A DNA stretch of 64,000 bases, taken from Sphingobacteriales bacterium. GTDB taxonomy: Bacteria; Bacteroidota; Bacteroidia; Sphingobacteriales; Sphingobacteriaceae. The notes under the pieces were generated by a model. The model saw only the letters and a list, made by a program, of their open reading frames with translations. It was not told the DNA's origin and searched no databases. Shown one piece after another: positions 62,245-64,000 of this stretch (position 1 is the stretch's first letter; every line of letters starts with the position of its first letter). The stretch lies in NCBI GenBank assembly GCA_028288165.1, contig JAQBOG010000006.1, positions 30,153 to 94,152 on the forward strand, given 5' to 3'. The position numbers and the translations under genes were made by a program.

Positions 62245-63639
62245 TTTATTTCTGAATTTGTAATCGGGATCAATGCATTTTTTTAAAGTCAAGTAAGTCA
62301 GCGCATTTGGGTAAGCGGCAGTAAACTGCTGTGATGTAGCCCAAATTTGGTATGGGAGATAATAAGATCCTTTACAAGATATAGATGCTTCCACTAATTG
62401 TCTGGTCCATTTTGCAACCTCTTCCTTATCTTTTTGTTTTGTGCCTTGTTTGTAATAAATCACAAATGCAAAAACATCGGTATTTGCCCATGCAAGAATA
62501 GAACCTGGATCTTTCTTAGCATTCCTAATGGAGATATTCATCACGTTTACCTTGTTTCTATTTAATATGCTCGTAAGCAAGGGATAAAAGGAATCAAAGT
62601 TATTTTCTGGAACAAAGTACTCTTGTAAAACATACGTAGAGCGTTTTCTGGATTTTGGTTCAAGCTCTGATACATCGTAACTCGCTTCATAATTACGCCA
62701 CTCAACAGGGTTTCCTTTGAACAATAGTGGATCAAGCAAATGTTGCCTGAGCCATTTACCACCCGGATACTCGGAAATAATTTTATAAACTGCCTGGTGC
62801 ACTCCATATCGAGTATCCAAGGGCTTAAGCCTGTATGGTACCGTAACATCATCTAACGTTCTGGAGTAAGTAACCGCCCTTACTTTATTGTAACGTTTTG
62901 GATAGATATCCGCATTGTGAAATACAGCCAACGAATCATTTGCTATAGTGCTATTGAAAAAACTTTGATACTCATTAAGGTTAAGTATTCTATCGGTTCT
63001 TTTTACCTTGCAATTATCTGTGAGGGAGAGTGTAGCTTCTGTTATTACTCCAAGTCCACCATATCCTCCTATTGCCCCATAAAAAATGTCAGAATTTACT
63101 TCGCGATTTGCTGTAATTATCTCGCCATTTGCAAGCACCATTTTTATTTCCTTTACGGATGAGATAATGGGGCCATATCCGATATACCTGCCATGAACAT
63201 TGACACTCAAGGAACCACCCACAGTAAAGTTGGCGTAGGTCTGCATAATTTTTACAGACAAATCAGAACCATCAATAAACTCTTGAACTTTCCTCCAGGT
63301 AATACCAGTCTGAACTGTAATTTCCTTCTTAACTGCAGAAAAATGCATAACACTATCAAAACCTCGCATATCAATCTGCAAAGCCTGCTCAGTTGCAGTT
63401 TGGCCACCCATGCTGTATCGGCCACCTCCAATGGAAATTGGCCCTTTATTACTTTTGATTGCTAAAACAATTTGTTGAGTGTTTGTTGGTCGTATTAAAC
63501 CTTGAATTTCTATGGGGTTTAACTGGGTTATATCATTAACGACTGGAGATTTATTTTGAGCATAACTGAATCGTGATGAAATTAAAAAAAGAGAGGCAAG
63601 TAAAAATAAAAATCGGTAAGTACATTTATTTAGACTCAT
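62221..63639 (-). CDS. Secreted FAD-linked (PCMH-type) oxidase
   Basis: About 472 residues from ATG MSLNKCTYRFLFLLASLFLI, which supplies a signal peptide ending SYAQ. A longer frame adds 39 residues before that signal and is unlikely. PISIGGGRYSMGGQT and ANFTVGGSLSVNVHGRYIGY are the FAD-binding blocks. The position of the covalently flavinylated His in GGGHS has Arg-Tyr, so FAD is probably non-covalent. The C-terminal lobe has an oxidase cap. Relatives oxidise aldonolactones or other alcohols with O2. Substrate is unknown. A cupin-like gene fragment abuts its 3' end. Confidence 0.85.
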   Translation of the reverse strand: MSLNKCTYRFLFLLASLFLISSRFSYAQNKSPVVNDITQLNPIEIQGLIRPTNTQQIVLAIKSNKGPISIGGGRYSMGGQTATEQALQIDMRGFDSVMHFSAVKKEITVQTGITWRKVQEFIDGSDLSVKIMQTYANFTVGGSLSVNVHGRYIGYGPIISSVKEIKMVLANGEIITANREVNSDIFYGAIGGYGGLGVITEATLSLTDNCKVKRTDRILNLNEYQSFFNSTIANDSLAVFHNADIYPKRYNKVRAVTYSRTLDDVTVPYRLKPLDTRYGVHQAVYKIISEYPGGKWLRQHLLDPLLFKGNPVEWRNYEASYDVSELEPKSRKRSTYVLQEYFVPENNFDSFYPLLTSILNRNKVNVMNISIRNAKKDPGSILAWANTDVFAFVIYYKQGTKQKDKEEVAKWTRQLVEASISCKGSYYLPYQIWATSQQFTAAYPNALTYLTLKKCIDPDYKFRNKLWDAYYK

Positions 63640-63890
63640 AAATTCTCGGATATGTAAGACATCAATGGTCTTTGAGGGAATAGAAGAAAAATTGTTACAA
63701 ACGAGCAATCTTATAAAGTAAAGCAAAGTATTAAGGCTATAAAGGTTTTTCGTCATCCAAGTTTAAGTTTCAATGTCCAATATTATTAAGCATTACATTA
63801 GCAGGAAAATATGTACTTATATTCCCTAGTGGATGACGATGTATGTTTCTGAAAGACGGATCCGATTCCGCAATAAACCCGGTTGCAACC
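63640..63890. other. Upstream region of the FAD oxidase
   Basis: No gene or clear promoter box was found. It ends at the presumed boundary of the IS-like element. Confidence 0.45.
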
Positions 63891-64000
63891 TACTGTGTAC
63901 CCACAAGTTTTTTATTAAATTGCGGAAATATTTGTTGAATGGATCCATTATTTCAACCAAACTTCACTAATCGTTTTCATGATAAGCGATTAGAAAAAAA
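63891..64000 (+). mobile_element. Left end of a probable IS4-family (IS50-type) insertion sequence, cut by the window
   Basis: CTACTGTGTACCCACAAGT (63891-63909) matches the 19-bp IS50 outer end at 11 positions, including the terminal CACAAGT and the initial CT. Thirty bases on, an ATG opens a transposase-like frame. The other end is outside the window, so the call rests on this half only. Confidence 0.4.
63939..64000 (+). CDS. Probable IS4/Tn5-type transposase, N-terminus only
   Basis: The frame from ATG 63939 reads MDPLFQPNFTNRFHDKRLEK and runs off the right edge. NRFHDKRLEK recalls the 'GDKRLTKRL' start of Tn5-family transposases (the DNA-binding N-domain). Only 20 codons are visible, so family assignment relies on that motif and the IS50-like end upstream. 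Confidence 0.4.
   Translation, partial: MDPLFQPNFTNRFHDKRLEK

Noticed and set aside
1..64000. tRNA, rRNA and CRISPR arrays
   Set aside because: No intergenic stretch showed a GTTCGA-type T-loop with acceptor pairing, rRNA-like sequence, or regularly spaced 25-40 bp repeats.

Overview
The window looks like chromosome of a Sphingobacteriaceae-type Bacteroidota (Pedobacter or a close relative). The signs are low G+C, TTTG-N19-TAnnTTTG promoters (clearest before hppA), a Wza/UpxY/Wzc polysaccharide locus, a propeller-type hybrid sensor kinase, a six-S1-domain RpsA, an HU/SPOR protein beside a Tol-like operon, and several families of short dispersed repeats. No rRNA, tRNA or CRISPR array was recognised.

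1-18.2 kb (minus strand): an exopolysaccharide/capsule locus read leftwards and running off the left edge. It begins with a Wza-like export lipoprotein, an UpxY/NusG-type antiterminator and a Wzc-like tyrosine kinase. A GT-C membrane glycosyltransferase follows, then a tight amino-sugar block: Gfo/Idh oxidoreductase, LbH N-acyltransferase, DegT aminotransferase, an unrecognised two-Rossmann protein, an Fmt-fold sugar N-formyltransferase and a GtrB-like GT2. Further left are an SDR epimerase, a second DegT aminotransferase, a DxD glycosyltransferase, a Wzx-like flippase, a GT2, a hexapeptide acyltransferase and a truncated glycosyltransferase. No Wzy polymerase or initiating sugar-phosphate transferase is visible. 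Two hairpin repeats sit between genes of this locus.

18.2-31.3 kb: a small TPR gene behind a possible leader ORF; a GT4-GT4-GmhB-like-GT9 operon; a lone receiver protein convergent with a soluble PAS histidine kinase; secreted SGNH and sialate-O-acetylesterase-type esterases; an ATP-grasp-like protein; and an overlapping pair, a GntA-like (YqcI/YcgG) protein with a DUF1989 protein. 31.3-39.7 kb (minus): a giant propeller hybrid kinase, then a carbamoyltransferase-GT2-GT9 operon that looks functionally related to the 20-24 kb operon.

40.2-55.4 kb (plus): a LuxR-type regulator, then housekeeping genes (cmk, rpsA, pyrR, pyrB), then a large TPR protein, an outer-membrane barrel, an HU/SPOR membrane protein, TolQ/TolR/TonB-like proteins and folC. 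55.4-59.5 kb (minus): putrescine synthesis genes aguA and aguB, interrupted by a four-helix-bundle (S23/IVP-type) gene, then an APC permease. 59.6-64 kb: a membrane pyrophosphatase, a cut-off cupin-like gene start abutting a secreted FAD oxidase, and what looks like the left end of an IS4/IS50-type element leaving the window.

The most unusual features lie in the small-scale DNA. There are six copies of a roughly 75-100 bp hairpin element whose arms change while staying paired. A 16-nt motif containing GCGAAGC occurs in both leader regions around the antiterminator gene. Short repeats have colonised gene starts and even the coding sequence of folC and aguA. A four-helix-bundle gene is bracketed by inverted copies of one such repeat.
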